DNA of 64,000 nt from positions 62,001 through 126,000 of the forward strand of contig JBCBJV010000003.1 of NCBI GenBank assembly GCA_038522945.1. Reading direction: 5' to 3'. The DNA comes from MED-G105 sp038522945 (GTDB taxonomy: Bacteria > Pseudomonadota > Alphaproteobacteria > Caulobacterales > Parvularculaceae). Each line of letters starts with the position of its first letter. Position 1 is the first letter of the stretch. The translations under genes and the position numbers were made by a program. Below, one piece after another: positions 1-8,977 of this stretch. The notes below the pieces were generated by a model. That model saw only the letters and a list, made by a program, of their open reading frames with translations, searched no databases and was not told the origin of the DNA.

Positions 1-1259
1 AAAACCACACACTATTGACTGAGGGAATGGACGGAAACGACGGTAGTCCTGCGCTCTCACCAGACGGTGGTTTTCTTGCCTTCACGTCAATGGCACGGCC
101 AGGATATGAGTCCGACCAGACCGATTTAATCCTCCTAGATCTTTCGAATGGGGAAAGTCGCAATCTCACTGAGGGATTTGATCGTTCCGTGGGTGAGGCT
201 GCATTCACGCCCGACGGTCAGCACATTTTGGTTTCTGCCGGTGATGTAGGCACTCACCCGATTTTTAGTATCTCAGTGGCGACTACTGAAGTCACTTCGC
301 TCACAAAGGGATACTATGCAAGTTCGCCGGTCGTCGCCGGGGACCGGATTGTCTTTATTGAAAGAGCCCTTAATCGGCCTACGGACATCTTTTCTATTCC
401 GTTGGGTGGTGGTGAGAAAACGCGGCTGACCCAGTTTAACGATGCCATCTTGAACAACGTTGAGATGGGCGCCTATGAGCAATTCTCCTTCGAAGGTGCC
501 GAAGGAGATACGGTCTACGGCTATTTGATGAAGCCTGCCGGTTACAAAGAAGGTGAGACGTATCCAGTTGCCTTTATCATCCATGGGGGACCACAAGGGA
601 GTTACTCAGAAAGCTGGTCTTATCGTTGGAATCCGCAAGTGTATGCAGGCGCCGGGTACGGGGTTGTCTTTATCGATTTCCATGGGTCCACCGGATACGG
701 ACAAAGCTTTACGGACTCGATTAATGGCGACTGGGGCGGAAAGCCTCTTGTCGATCTGCAATTGGGACTGGCAGCAGCGCTTGATGAGAATGAGTGGCTG
801 GATGGCGAGAATGTGTGTGCCCTTGGTGCCTCCTATGGCGGGTACATGATCAACTGGATCGCGGGTAATTGGCCGGATCGGTTTAACTGCCTTGTCAACC
901 ATGATGGGCTTTTTGATCTCCGCTCGTTCTATTACTCGACTGAAGAGCTTTGGTTCCCCGAGTGGGATTTTTCCGGCGCTTATTTTCAGAACCCGGAGCT
1001 CTATGAAAAATGGAATCCGGTCCACCATGTCGAAAAATGGCAAACACCAATGATGGTCATCCAGGGTTTGAAAGACTACCGCGTTCCGCCGGAGCAGAGT
1101 TTTGCCGCGTATACTGCTCTGCAGCGTCAGGGGATCGAAAGTCAGCTTCTTATCTTTCCCGATGAGAACCATTGGGTCCTGAAGCCGCAAAACTCAATCC
1201 AATGGCACAATGAAGTCCTGGATTGGCTGGACCGCCATATTGGCGACGGTGCAGAGTAA
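1..1259 (+). CDS. S9 family peptidase (prolyl oligopeptidase type), 5'-truncated by window
   Basis: The frame is open from the first bases of the window, so the true start lies upstream and only about 419 C-terminal residues are seen. The first half carries WD40/TolB-like propeller repeats (SPDG and TPDGQ turns). The second half is the alpha/beta-hydrolase domain of dipeptidyl/acylaminoacyl peptidases. The nucleophile motif GASYGGYM has its Ser codon at 831, the acid is probably the Asp of GLKDYRVP (codon at 1074), and the His lies in ENHWV (codon at 1170), so the triad is complete. The family cleaves short peptides after Pro or removes N-terminal dipeptides. In this class such enzymes are often exported, but the signal peptide region is outside the window. 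It is convergent with the next gene. Confidence 0.93.
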   Translation, partial: NHTLLTEGMDGNDGSPALSPDGGFLAFTSMARPGYESDQTDLILLDLSNGESRNLTEGFDRSVGEAAFTPDGQHILVSAGDVGTHPIFSISVATTEVTSLTKGYYASSPVVAGDRIVFIERALNRPTDIFSIPLGGGEKTRLTQFNDAILNNVEMGAYEQFSFEGAEGDTVYGYLMKPAGYKEGETYPVAFIIHGGPQGSYSESWSYRWNPQVYAGAGYGVVFIDFHGSTGYGQSFTDSINGDWGGKPLVDLQLGLAAALDENEWLDGENVCALGASYGGYMINWIAGNWPDRFNCLVNHDGLFDLRSFYYSTEELWFPEWDFSGAYFQNPELYEKWNPVHHVEKWQTPMMVIQGLKDYRVPPEQSFAAYTALQRQGIESQLLIFPDENHWVLKPQNSIQWHNEVLDWLDRHIGDGAE

Positions 1260-1328
1260 GATCTGTGCAAAGAATAACCGGTCTAAAGCCAAAAAAATGT
1301 CAATTGACGTTAGTCATCTGACAAACGG

Positions 1329-1356
1329 CAGTGTGGCCGCGCCAGTACCCACACTG
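1329..1356. terminator. perfect 8-bp hairpin between convergent genes
   Basis: CAGTGTGG (1329-1336) pairs with CCACACTG (1349-1356) across a 12-nt loop. It lies between the 3' ends of the peptidase and the PiT-like gene. No adjacent U-run is present on either strand, so it is only a weak terminator candidate. The rest of the 1260-1430 gap shows nothing else. Confidence 0.35.
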
Positions 1357-1430
1357 CGTTGCGTTTCATTCCCGGTCCACAAGAATTGATGGTCAGTACC
1401 AAGATTTTAATTGCCTATCTCGGGTCCCTT

Positions 1431-2675
1431 TTAGTAAATCGGCAGTAACATGAACGCCGCTGCCGCGATGGCGAAGACGATCGCCATCATGATCATTCGG
1501 GTGATGGATTTGTTGCCGAAGAAAAAGGCGACCGGGATCAGCATCAAGTTCACGATCACCAGGAACCAGACACTGTTCATGCTTGGGGCAAGCTCACTTA
1601 GCGGTGGCGGTGTAAACGTGCCGCCGGAAAAGCCGGACGCAAGCCACGGCAGGCCGCGGGCCATGTCGATTGAGATCACAAGGCCGATGAATGCTTTGGA
1701 TAAGTCAGACAGCGTGACTTGGGCTGTGCGCAGGAAGCTGATGGCTTTGGTGGTCAGGGCAAATGCGTACTCCCGGCCGGCGATCAGTCCCAGGAACACC
1801 CAGGTGGTCGACATGGGAACATCGTTCAGCTCCTTGAAGTAGAAGAGCAACGAAGCATAGGTGAAGTCGATTACCGTTGCTGAGCGGATATCGGTCACCG
1901 ATGTCTTTGATTGGAGGATCTTCTGAACTGGGCCACCGGCGTTCCAGAACGTATAGGCCAGCAACAGGACCGTTGCGCCGACGGCGATGATCGCTTCGGC
2001 CGGGTTCAGACCCGAGCCCGGGGTGACGCCGTCTCCCCGTGGCAGGAAGATAAAGATGTTGGCAAAGTCCTGCATCAGCCAGACAGTCCACAGATACCCC
2101 GTCGTGATCCACTGCAGCACAACCCAGATCGGCGCGTGCTGCTGATGTTCCGTTGCCCGGAAAAAACGCTCCAGCGTTTGCGATAGGATCAGATAAAGCC
2201 CGCCGCCGACCGCAAAAGCGAGGCCATAGCCGATCAGGGATTTCTGCAACATGGAGCTCAAACCCGCCATGGTCGCAAAGATCGTCAGCACCATGAAGGT
2301 TGTTGAAACCGGGACACCGAATCGCGTCAGCACAAGCAGCATCAGCGGCGGCAGTGCGTGATACCATTGCGGTTCAAAAACCGGGTATTTTTCCGTGTTG
2401 TTGAGGCGCCCGTAAGAAGGATCGCATCCCACCTCGAAATTACAAAGCGCTTTTACATTGCCCTCAGCATCTCGTAACTCGCCGCCGTCAGTGATGTAGC
2501 CGTACGCGAAGACCACGATGAGGATGGACGAGGCGAAAAGGAACAAAACCCACCACGGCAAGCGCCGGTTGGAGTTGATGAACGTGCCGAGGGTTTGCAG
2601 GGCGTCGTTTCCGACAACAGCGTAGGCAGCAAAGAAAAAGCCCACAGCCGCCCAAAGGCTTACATCCAGTTCCAT
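1431..2675 (-). CDS. PiT-like inner-membrane transporter
   Basis: A 414-residue polytopic membrane protein with about ten hydrophobic segments. Two related signatures suggest the inverted-repeat fold of the inorganic phosphate transporter (PiT) family. The N-terminal repeat has VVGNDALQT followed by GVPVSTTF, and the C-terminal repeat has DVPMSTTW. PiT proteins carry a GANDVANA-type motif and PVSTTH in the same relative positions. Here the motifs are degenerate, so the substrate may not be phosphate. A poorly conserved periplasmic or cytoplasmic stretch at about residues 60-100 contains two Cys. ATG at 2675 is preceded by AGGGC. No phosphate-regulon gene is adjacent. Family assignment is by motif resemblance only. 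Confidence 0.6.
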   Translation of the reverse strand: MELDVSLWAAVGFFFAAYAVVGNDALQTLGTFINSNRRLPWWVLFLFASSILIVVFAYGYITDGGELRDAEGNVKALCNFEVGCDPSYGRLNNTEKYPVFEPQWYHALPPLMLLVLTRFGVPVSTTFMVLTIFATMAGLSSMLQKSLIGYGLAFAVGGGLYLILSQTLERFFRATEHQQHAPIWVVLQWITTGYLWTVWLMQDFANIFIFLPRGDGVTPGSGLNPAEAIIAVGATVLLLAYTFWNAGGPVQKILQSKTSVTDIRSATVIDFTYASLLFYFKELNDVPMSTTWVFLGLIAGREYAFALTTKAISFLRTAQVTLSDLSKAFIGLVISIDMARGLPWLASGFSGGTFTPPPLSELAPSMNSVWFLVIVNLMLIPVAFFFGNKSITRMIMMAIVFAIAAAAFMLLPIY

Positions 2676-2880
2676 ATCGATTTGCCCTAAAATTTGCCCC
2701 AGTCGGCAGTAAAATGATGTCCGCGGCTACCTAGCGAATTTTCAGCCGTGCCCCAATCCGACCCTCGCGATTTTGTGTTGCCGATTTGTGACAAAACCAC
2801 TCGTCACCCCGAAAACTTTAGATCCCGGGTTATTCCTGCAAGGGTTGTGGACAACTTGAATAGTTCGCTTTCGGGCCGTC

Positions 2881-5013
2881 TCAAACAAGCTCCGCGTCTG
2901 TCATGACCTCTACGAGCGACGGCCCGTCATGGTCAATGGCTCGCTTGAGCGTGGCTTCCAGTTCGGATGGATCGCTGACCCGGAGGCCAAGCCCGCCACA
3001 TGAGGTTGCGAATTCAGCGAAGCCAGGATTGGTAAGGCTCGTCTGCCAGACCGGCCATTCGCCGGCGCGCTGTTCCTTGGAGATCTTGCCAAGCTCGCAA
3101 TTGTTCATGAGCACATGGGTGATGTTCATGTTGTAGTGGACCGCGGTGGTGAATTCCATCGCATACTGACCGAAGCCGCCGTCGCCGGAAACAGAGATCA
3201 CCTTGCGGCCTCTATAAGCGTCAAAGTCCTGGGTCGCGGCCCAAGCCCCCATGGCTGCGGGGAACCCGAAGCCAATGGAGCCGAGATAGCCGGACATGAG
3301 GATCCGCTGCCCGGTAGGCTCAAAATACCGACCGAAAGAATAGGTATTGTTGCCCACATCAACCGGCATCACCGCATCAGAAGGGGCCACTTTTGTGAGG
3401 GCCGCAAAGAGCCGGGCTGCCGCGATGCCGCTGCCGCGGTTATCGCCGAGGCGGCTTTCTTTTTCTGCGCGCCAATACTTCCAACGCTCAGCGATCTCTT
3501 TGCGCTGGTTCTGCGCATTCACGCCGCCAAGGCCTTGTGCCGTCAGCTGATCTCGGATGAGAGGCACGGTCTCGCCAATTTCGCCCCAGACCGGCAGGTC
3601 CACGGCGTGGCCTTTGCCAAGGTGCATGCGGTCGAAATCGATCTGCAGGATTGGCTTGGAAGGCTCGATCCCGGTGTGGTGGGAGAAAGACGCCCCGATG
3701 GCGATGATCAGGTCGCACTCGTTCATGAACCAGGAGGCAATAGGGGTGCCGGACCGGCCAAGCACACCCGCCGCCAGTGGGTGGGTGTCAGGGATCTGGC
3801 CTTTGCCCTTGAAGGTGGTCATCACCGGACAGTTCAGCTGATCGGCAAGCCCGATGACGCTGTCCATGGCATCGCGGGCCCCATAGCCGACAATGATAAT
3901 CGGGCGGCGGGCGCCGTGGATGCGTTTGGCAGCCGTCTCCACCACGTCCGGCGTTGGGCGCATGCGGTAGTCCGAGACCCGGCCTTGCGGTCCGCCTGCC
4001 TTTTTGTCGGGGACGGGCAGCGTTTGCACATCATCGGGGAAGATCAGGACCGAAACGTCCCGCTCAATGATCGCAGTTTTGGCGGCTAGATTTGCGATCT
4101 CTGCAAAATTGCTGTCGTGAAGAACGAGCTGGTTGAACTCAGCCACGGGCGCAAAGGCGCCGAGAAGGTCAATGTCCTGGAAGGCAAATGGCGAGAAGAC
4201 CTGCGTTTGCACTTGGCCCGGGCAGGCGATGACTGGGGCGCGGTCGACCTTCGCGTCAAAGAGCCCGGTGATCATATTGGTCGCGCCGGGACCGGCGATG
4301 GCCATGCAGATGGCTGGGCTCCCGGTCAGCTTGGCATAACCGGAAGCGGCAAATGACGCCGCGCCTTCGTGGCGGATGCCCACATAATGCATCTCGCCGC
4401 GCTCGGCTTGACGACGGAAAGCGTCCGCCAGCCCCAGATTGGAATGGCCGACCATCCCGAAGATGCGTTTCACGCCCCAGTTGACGAAGGTCTCGGCAAT
4501 GACATCCGTGGCCGTCTGCACGTGAGCCGGTTCCGGCGGCACGCCCACATAGATGTCGTCGCCGCGCACCTCGACCGGAAACATTTCCTGGCCGGTGTCT
4601 TCGTGGCCGCCCGGCGGCTTGCCGGTGAGGGGGTCGAAGTCCCAGCCATGCCAGGGGCATCTTAGCCAGCAAGCGCCGTCGACGCCTTTTTCGATGGAGC
4701 CTTCTCCAAGCGGGCCGCCCTGGTGGGGGCAGCGATTGTCCATGGCGGCGTATTTGCCGTCGAAGTGGACGAGGGCGAGGGTCTTGATGCCCGCCGTGAC
4801 AGTCATGACCCGGCCATCGGCGAGGTCTTTTTTCCGGGCAACCTTGTGCCACTCATATTCTGTCGTCATGGCGCTCTCCCTTGCTGACGCGCTCTTCCTT
4901 GCTGACGCATCGGCGTCTGATCTTGCGCGTGTGCTTGTTGGCGAGGATGCCGCGCCTTTGCTCGTGTTATTTTGGTCTCTGGCCCCGAAAAGGCGCTCAA
5001 ATAAAGTAGCCAT
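2881..5013 (-). CDS. Rieske [2Fe-2S] domain fused to a thiamine-diphosphate enzyme (pyruvate oxidase/acetolactate synthase-like)
   Basis: A 710-residue two-part protein. Residues 50-160 form a Rieske ferredoxin domain with ligands C95/H97 (CPHQGG) and C119/H122 (CPWHGW). The rest is a three-domain TPP enzyme. The PYR domain has catalytic Glu216 (GIRHEGAAS). The middle Rossmann-like domain covers roughly 350-470. The PP domain has the metal/TPP motif GDGGF followed about 27 residues later by NN. All catalytic elements look intact, so it should decarboxylate a 2-oxo acid and pass electrons through the cluster. The acceptor and substrate are unknown. A second in-frame ATG at 4869 has a better site (AGGGAGAG) and would remove a 48-residue Ser/Ala-rich leader, so the start is ambiguous. 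Confidence 0.85.
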   Translation of the reverse strand: MATLFERLFGARDQNNTSKGAASSPTSTRARSDADASARKSASARESAMTTEYEWHKVARKKDLADGRVMTVTAGIKTLALVHFDGKYAAMDNRCPHQGGPLGEGSIEKGVDGACWLRCPWHGWDFDPLTGKPPGGHEDTGQEMFPVEVRGDDIYVGVPPEPAHVQTATDVIAETFVNWGVKRIFGMVGHSNLGLADAFRRQAERGEMHYVGIRHEGAASFAASGYAKLTGSPAICMAIAGPGATNMITGLFDAKVDRAPVIACPGQVQTQVFSPFAFQDIDLLGAFAPVAEFNQLVLHDSNFAEIANLAAKTAIIERDVSVLIFPDDVQTLPVPDKKAGGPQGRVSDYRMRPTPDVVETAAKRIHGARRPIIIVGYGARDAMDSVIGLADQLNCPVMTTFKGKGQIPDTHPLAAGVLGRSGTPIASWFMNECDLIIAIGASFSHHTGIEPSKPILQIDFDRMHLGKGHAVDLPVWGEIGETVPLIRDQLTAQGLGGVNAQNQRKEIAERWKYWRAEKESRLGDNRGSGIAAARLFAALTKVAPSDAVMPVDVGNNTYSFGRYFEPTGQRILMSGYLGSIGFGFPAAMGAWAATQDFDAYRGRKVISVSGDGGFGQYAMEFTTAVHYNMNITHVLMNNCELGKISKEQRAGEWPVWQTSLTNPGFAEFATSCGGLGLRVSDPSELEATLKRAIDHDGPSLVEVMTDAELV
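4873..4908. repeat. 18-bp tandem duplication inside the leader of the Rieske-TPP gene
   Basis: Two adjacent 18-bp units (4873-4890 and 4891-4908) differ by one base and share the core CTTGCTGACGC. They encode the Ser/Ala/Arg-rich stretch just before the internal ATG at 4869. Being a multiple of three, the duplication keeps frame. This low-complexity origin favours the shorter start or a dispensable leader. Confidence 0.7.
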
Positions 5014-5285
5014 CGATCTCTCGTCTCATCCCCTAAACCGGGTGCCGCCATTGCGAAGACGCCCGGTACTCCTCGCGCTGCACTAAAGCCAATTCAGATC
5101 GCCAGCGCCAGCGGGCAGGTGATCACAAGTCTCTGCAAGTGTCGCGAATTGCGGGACGCCAACTGAACCGGGATCATAAGGGGGTGGAGGGGGGTGTTCG
5201 ATAAGTTTTTGTAGGGCCCTGAATCTCAGGTCCTCACGAACCGTTTTGCTTAAGAAGCATTGGGTCGAGGAACGCTGCCACAACT

Positions 5286-5324
5286 GTCATCCCGGCTCTC
5301 AGCATTCGCTTCGCCCGGAATGAC
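5286..5324. repeat. REP-like palindrome in the gap between paiB and the Rieske-TPP gene
   Basis: GTCATCCCGGC (5286-5296) is nearly complementary to GCCCGGAATGAC (5313-5324). The pattern GTCAT-CCGG ... CCGG-ATGAC resembles dispersed palindromic repeats common in alphaproteobacterial gene gaps (from memory). It lies immediately after the paiB-like stop and has no U-run. It may act as an mRNA 3' stabiliser. The remaining 5014-5285 region shows no convincing gene; a 66-codon frame at 5083-5283 looks random. Confidence 0.5.
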
Positions 5325-5329
5325 GTGAG

Positions 5330-5986
5330 TTACGCGTCTCCGCCTTTACCGCGGACATCGCGCTCTATCAGCTCGCCGATGTCATGGCTGTTCGCATAGG
5401 GTGATTTTTTCAGGTGATCGGCAACGCTCTGGCGGTCTTCGGCCGGGAAATCCTGGTGAAGTTTTGAAATGGCTTCCACGCGCGAGACCGTGACTTCAAA
5501 AGATGTGAGCTTCGGGAAGAGCCGGTCCACATAGTCAATCGGCGCGTCTTTTATGGACCAGTTGGGATATTCCGTGAGCCCCTCAAACTTGCGTTCGGAA
5601 TTTGCAGCAAGGTCATTGATCAGCTGTTCGAAAAAGGCCCGCTCGTTGCGGATTCTCGCCGTGCCCCAGACTTTGACGGCTTTGTAGTCCCAGGTGGCGC
5701 CGCGACCTTTGTCCACGCGCCAGTTCGGGGAGACATAGCTGTCCGGGCCTGAAAAGGCGATCAGAACGTCTGCGCCATCAAGATGATCGCGCTGCGGGTT
5801 CTGCGCATTGAAATGGGCCCGCAAAGCGACGATCTCATCACCATCCGTATCCATTGCAAATGGCAGACGGGTCACATGGTGACCGTCAGGTCCTGTTGAA
5901 AACATGTGCCCAAAGGGAAACTCGCGCACGAGTTCCTGGATTTTGGCGTTGCTTTTTTCCGTATGTGGCAGCGGCGGGTAGGCCAT
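5330..5986 (-). CDS. PaiB-like FMN-binding negative regulator family protein
   Basis: 218 residues, the usual length of the PaiB family. The protein has a split-barrel flavin-binding fold: FGHMFSTGPDGHHVTRLPF near the N-terminus (flavin phosphate region), RAHFNAQNPQ, and the hallmark YVSPNWR followed by TWDYKAVKVWGTA. Family members are annotated as FMN-binding negative transcriptional regulators after Bacillus PaiB, which affects sporulation and protease genes. In Proteobacteria they have no proven DNA-binding role and may be flavin or haem-linked enzymes. ATG at 5986 follows a GAGG site. It stands alone, with gltA upstream on the same strand 61 bp away and the Rieske-TPP gene downstream. 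Confidence 0.85.
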   Translation of the reverse strand: MAYPPLPHTEKSNAKIQELVREFPFGHMFSTGPDGHHVTRLPFAMDTDGDEIVALRAHFNAQNPQRDHLDGADVLIAFSGPDSYVSPNWRVDKGRGATWDYKAVKVWGTARIRNERAFFEQLINDLAANSERKFEGLTEYPNWSIKDAPIDYVDRLFPKLTSFEVTVSRVEAISKLHQDFPAEDRQSVADHLKKSPYANSHDIGELIERDVRGKGGDA

Positions 5987-6047
5987 CTTGAAACCTCACT
6001 TGTCGAAGCAAGTCCGTCGGTCACCCACCGCCGAGGCGAGTTGGGTC

Positions 6048-7352
<1,305 letters not shown>

Positions 7353-7478
7353 CGGGCGCTCCTTTTGTGCGTCGCATCATTCGGGTTGTGGCGGACTATA
7401 GTGGGATTGAAATGAACTTCCAGTAGGATGGCTGACAGTTGATGTCGCGCTGGTAAGTCCTTTCTAGTCTATCACAAC

Positions 7479-8885
7479 TTATTGAATTTGTTCGTAAATT
7501 CGACCCAGTGAGTCGTCTTTGCCAAGGGTGTAGAGGATTTCTGACAGGCTGGGCGAGGGCTTGCCGCCGGTGAGGGCCGCGCGCAGGGGCGGTCCGAACT
7601 GACCCATGGAAAGCTCCCGCGAGGTGGCAAAATCCTCGATCACAGGCACGAGGGCCTCAGGCGAGGACCAGTCGGCCGCGTTCGCAAGGACGTCATGGAC
7701 GTCTTTGAGGATATCCATCGCGCCTTCTTTCCGAAGGGGCTTGCCGGCTTTGCCCTCCAGCACGATCGGTCGTTGGGCAAGAATGAAACCCGCTGCATCG
7801 CCAATGTCCGCCAGGGTCTTCATGCGATCTTTGAGGAAGGGAACAGCTCTCGCGAGGGTATCTCGGAGCTCGCTTATTTGATCCGCATCAAGCGTTTTCT
7901 CAAGGAAGCCGATGGACCCCGCAAGGAACGCTGCGTCATCCATTTCATTGAGGTACTGACCGTTCAAATGCTCCAGCTTCTCTGTGTCGAGCCTGGCGGG
8001 CGCTTTATTGATGCCGTGCAGATCAAAAACCTCCAGGGCCCGGGTGCGTGGGATGTATTCCTCATCTCCATGAGCCCAGCCCAACTTCAAGAGGTAATTC
8101 GCGAGAGCATCGGAAAGAATGCCCATATCCCGATATGCTTCTACGCCAAGAGCGCCGTGGCGCTTTGAAAGCTTGGCGCCGTCTTGCCCATGGATCAGGG
8201 GGATGTGGGCGAATACTGGTAGGTCCCACCCCAGCGCCTCATAGATTTGCTGCTGGCGCGCGGCGTTATTGAGGTGATCGTCTCCGCGGATTACGTGAGT
8301 GACGCCCATATCATGGTCATCAACAACAACAGCGAGGTTATAAGTCGGCGTCCCATCGCTCCGTAACAGGATCAAATCGTCAAGGGCACTGTTCGGGTAC
8401 TTGACCTCCCCTTGAACCGCATCGCTGACGATTGTCTCGCCTGTTTCTGCCGCCTTAAAGCGGATCGTGAACGTACCGCCTTCGGGCGCGGTGGAAGGGT
8501 CGGCTTCCCGCCAGGGGCTGACAAATCGGCTATTTGTTTCGCGCGCCGTGTTCCGGGCGGCATCGATCTCCTCGGCCGACATGTAACACCGATAGGCCGC
8601 GCCCTTTGCCAGCAGGTCTTCAGCGACCTCCCGATGGCGAGGGCTTTGGGAAAACTGCGACACAGGCTCACTGTCCCAGGTGAGACCGAGCCATGTGAGG
8701 CCTTCAATGATCGCATCGACCGCTTCCTCGCTGTGGCGCGCGCGATCAGTGTCTTCGATGCGCAACAGAAACTTTCCGCCGTGGCGCTTGGCAAACAGCC
8801 AGTTAAAAAGTGCGGTACGGGCGCCGCCAATGTGAAGGTAGCCGGTGGGTGAAGGGGCAAAACGCGTAACAATTTCCTGAGACAT
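7479..8885 (-). CDS. gltX: glutamate-tRNA ligase
   Basis: 468 residues, typical of bacterial GluRS. It charges tRNA-Glu (and in alphaproteobacteria often tRNA-Gln, later amidated by GatCAB). The class I signatures are both present: HIGGARTALF at residues 17-26 and KLSKRHG near residue 240. The C-terminal anticodon-binding helical domain is present and ends cleanly. The start at 8885 gives the canonical opening with FAPSPTGYLH at residues 8-17. It is divergent from comEC, with 92 bp between the starts. Confidence 0.97.
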   Translation of the reverse strand: MSQEIVTRFAPSPTGYLHIGGARTALFNWLFAKRHGGKFLLRIEDTDRARHSEEAVDAIIEGLTWLGLTWDSEPVSQFSQSPRHREVAEDLLAKGAAYRCYMSAEEIDAARNTARETNSRFVSPWREADPSTAPEGGTFTIRFKAAETGETIVSDAVQGEVKYPNSALDDLILLRSDGTPTYNLAVVVDDHDMGVTHVIRGDDHLNNAARQQQIYEALGWDLPVFAHIPLIHGQDGAKLSKRHGALGVEAYRDMGILSDALANYLLKLGWAHGDEEYIPRTRALEVFDLHGINKAPARLDTEKLEHLNGQYLNEMDDAAFLAGSIGFLEKTLDADQISELRDTLARAVPFLKDRMKTLADIGDAAGFILAQRPIVLEGKAGKPLRKEGAMDILKDVHDVLANAADWSSPEALVPVIEDFATSRELSMGQFGPPLRAALTGGKPSPSLSEILYTLGKDDSLGRIYEQIQ

Positions 8886-8977
8886 GGAAACTCTTTATGG
8901 TTGGTGAGGAGGGAGACATACTCGGGCTTACGCCGGTCCGTTGCCGGGCGCTTTAACATGGAGCCTTCTCGCTGGCT

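Noticed and set aside
606..1190. 194-codon antisense frame on the minus strand within the S9 peptidase
   Set aside because: It lies opposite a gene with intact catalytic motifs and shows no domain or ribosome site.
3115..4089. 324-codon plus-strand frame opposite the Rieske-TPP gene
   Set aside because: Shadow of a GC-rich coding strand; no homologous motifs and no upstream site.
5083..5283. 66-codon frame in the gap beside the Rieske-TPP gene
   Set aside because: No ribosome site, Pro run and no conserved features; more likely intergenic.
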